A stretch of DNA of 5,075 nt from Sulfuriflexus sp032250955 (lineage in GTDB: Bacteria > Pseudomonadota > Gammaproteobacteria > AKS1). Positions 4,942-5,075 of this stretch are shown here, one piece after another. The translations under genes and the position numbers were made by a program. The notes under the pieces were generated by a model that saw nothing but the letters and a program-made list of their open reading frames with translations, did not search any database and had not been told where the DNA came from. Each line of letters starts with the position of its first letter. Within the stretch, counting starts at the first letter, position 1. The DNA lies in the NCBI RefSeq assembly GCF_032250955.1, contig NZ_JAVVES010000108.1, positions 1-5,075 on the forward strand. Reading direction: 5' to 3'.

Positions 4942-5075
4942 GAACTAAATAAATTATGGAGAACTATTTATTTACTTTATTGTTATCTTTAATAGTTATA
5001 GGAAATTTATCCTTTTTCGGCTCTTCGGAAAAATTAGTGGGTAAAAATATAGCGAATTTGGAGCAATAGAGATAG
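4936..5075 (+). mobile_element. putative second integron cassette, 5' part only
   Basis: The sequence after G4935 begins TTATGTG and reaches an ORF start within 21 bases, as expected at the 5' end of a cassette. It is AT-rich, about 30% GC on one sampled line. The window ends before any attC for this element, so its extent is unknown. Confidence 0.45.
4956..5069 (+). CDS. small hydrophobic protein, 37 codons, function unknown
   Basis: The reading frame starts at the ATG 21 bases after the core G of the preceding attC-like site. It encodes a 37-residue peptide with one hydrophobic segment, YLFTLLLSLIVIGNLSFF (about residues 4-21), followed by a polar tail ending NIANLEQ. It could be a single-pass small membrane protein or a signal-peptide-bearing fragment. 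No convincing ribosome binding site precedes the ATG, and AT-rich DNA easily yields short open frames. Its placement directly after a cassette boundary is the main argument that it is real. I do not recognise it. Confidence 0.4.
   Translation: MENYLFTLLLSLIVIGNLSFFGSSEKLVGKNIANLEQ

Overview
The window looks like chromosomal DNA from a gammaproteobacterium. This rests on the close resemblance of the DnaB product to the E. coli protein, the dnaB-alr adjacency also found in E. coli, and a dispersed repeat type common in that class. I cannot name a genus. By-eye GC counts on sampled lines give about 60% or more in the first three genes, about 45% in the gene at 4509-4931 and about 30% in the last 100 bases. 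The right end is therefore compositionally foreign to the left.

Positions 1-364 are a non-coding leader. It holds a dispersed hairpin repeat (21-54), a consensus DnaA box with two weaker relatives (210-268), and an extended -10 promoter (317-325). Positions 365-4223 hold three same-strand housekeeping genes in a tight, operon-like block. These are dnaB (replicative helicase), alr (alanine racemase, overlapping dnaB by 4 bases) and radA (branch-migration ATPase of recombination, 11 bases after alr). All three are full length with their key residues intact. The block combines replication fork unwinding, peptidoglycan precursor supply and recombinational repair.

Positions 4224-4508 are non-coding and contain a 14-base tandem repeat, a hairpin, and two related 16-bp palindromes that look like a pair of operator sites.

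From about 4485 onward the DNA reads as integron gene cassettes. A four-helix membrane protein gene (4509-4931) ends inside a 65-bp sequence (4877-4941) with attC architecture: a TTCTAAC inverse core, a GTTATGT core, and a GC-rich stem with one bulged A. The first bases of the proposed cassette (after G4485) complement the attC inverse core better than the downstream neighbour does, as expected for a cassette about 450 bp long. A second cassette with a 37-codon ORF (4956-5069) begins immediately after and runs off the window. No integrase gene is visible. The cassettes could belong to an array without a local integrase, or have been inserted at a non-standard site beside the dnaB-alr-radA operon. 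The cassettes and the operator pair are the parts most likely to be new; the left three quarters is ordinary core genome.
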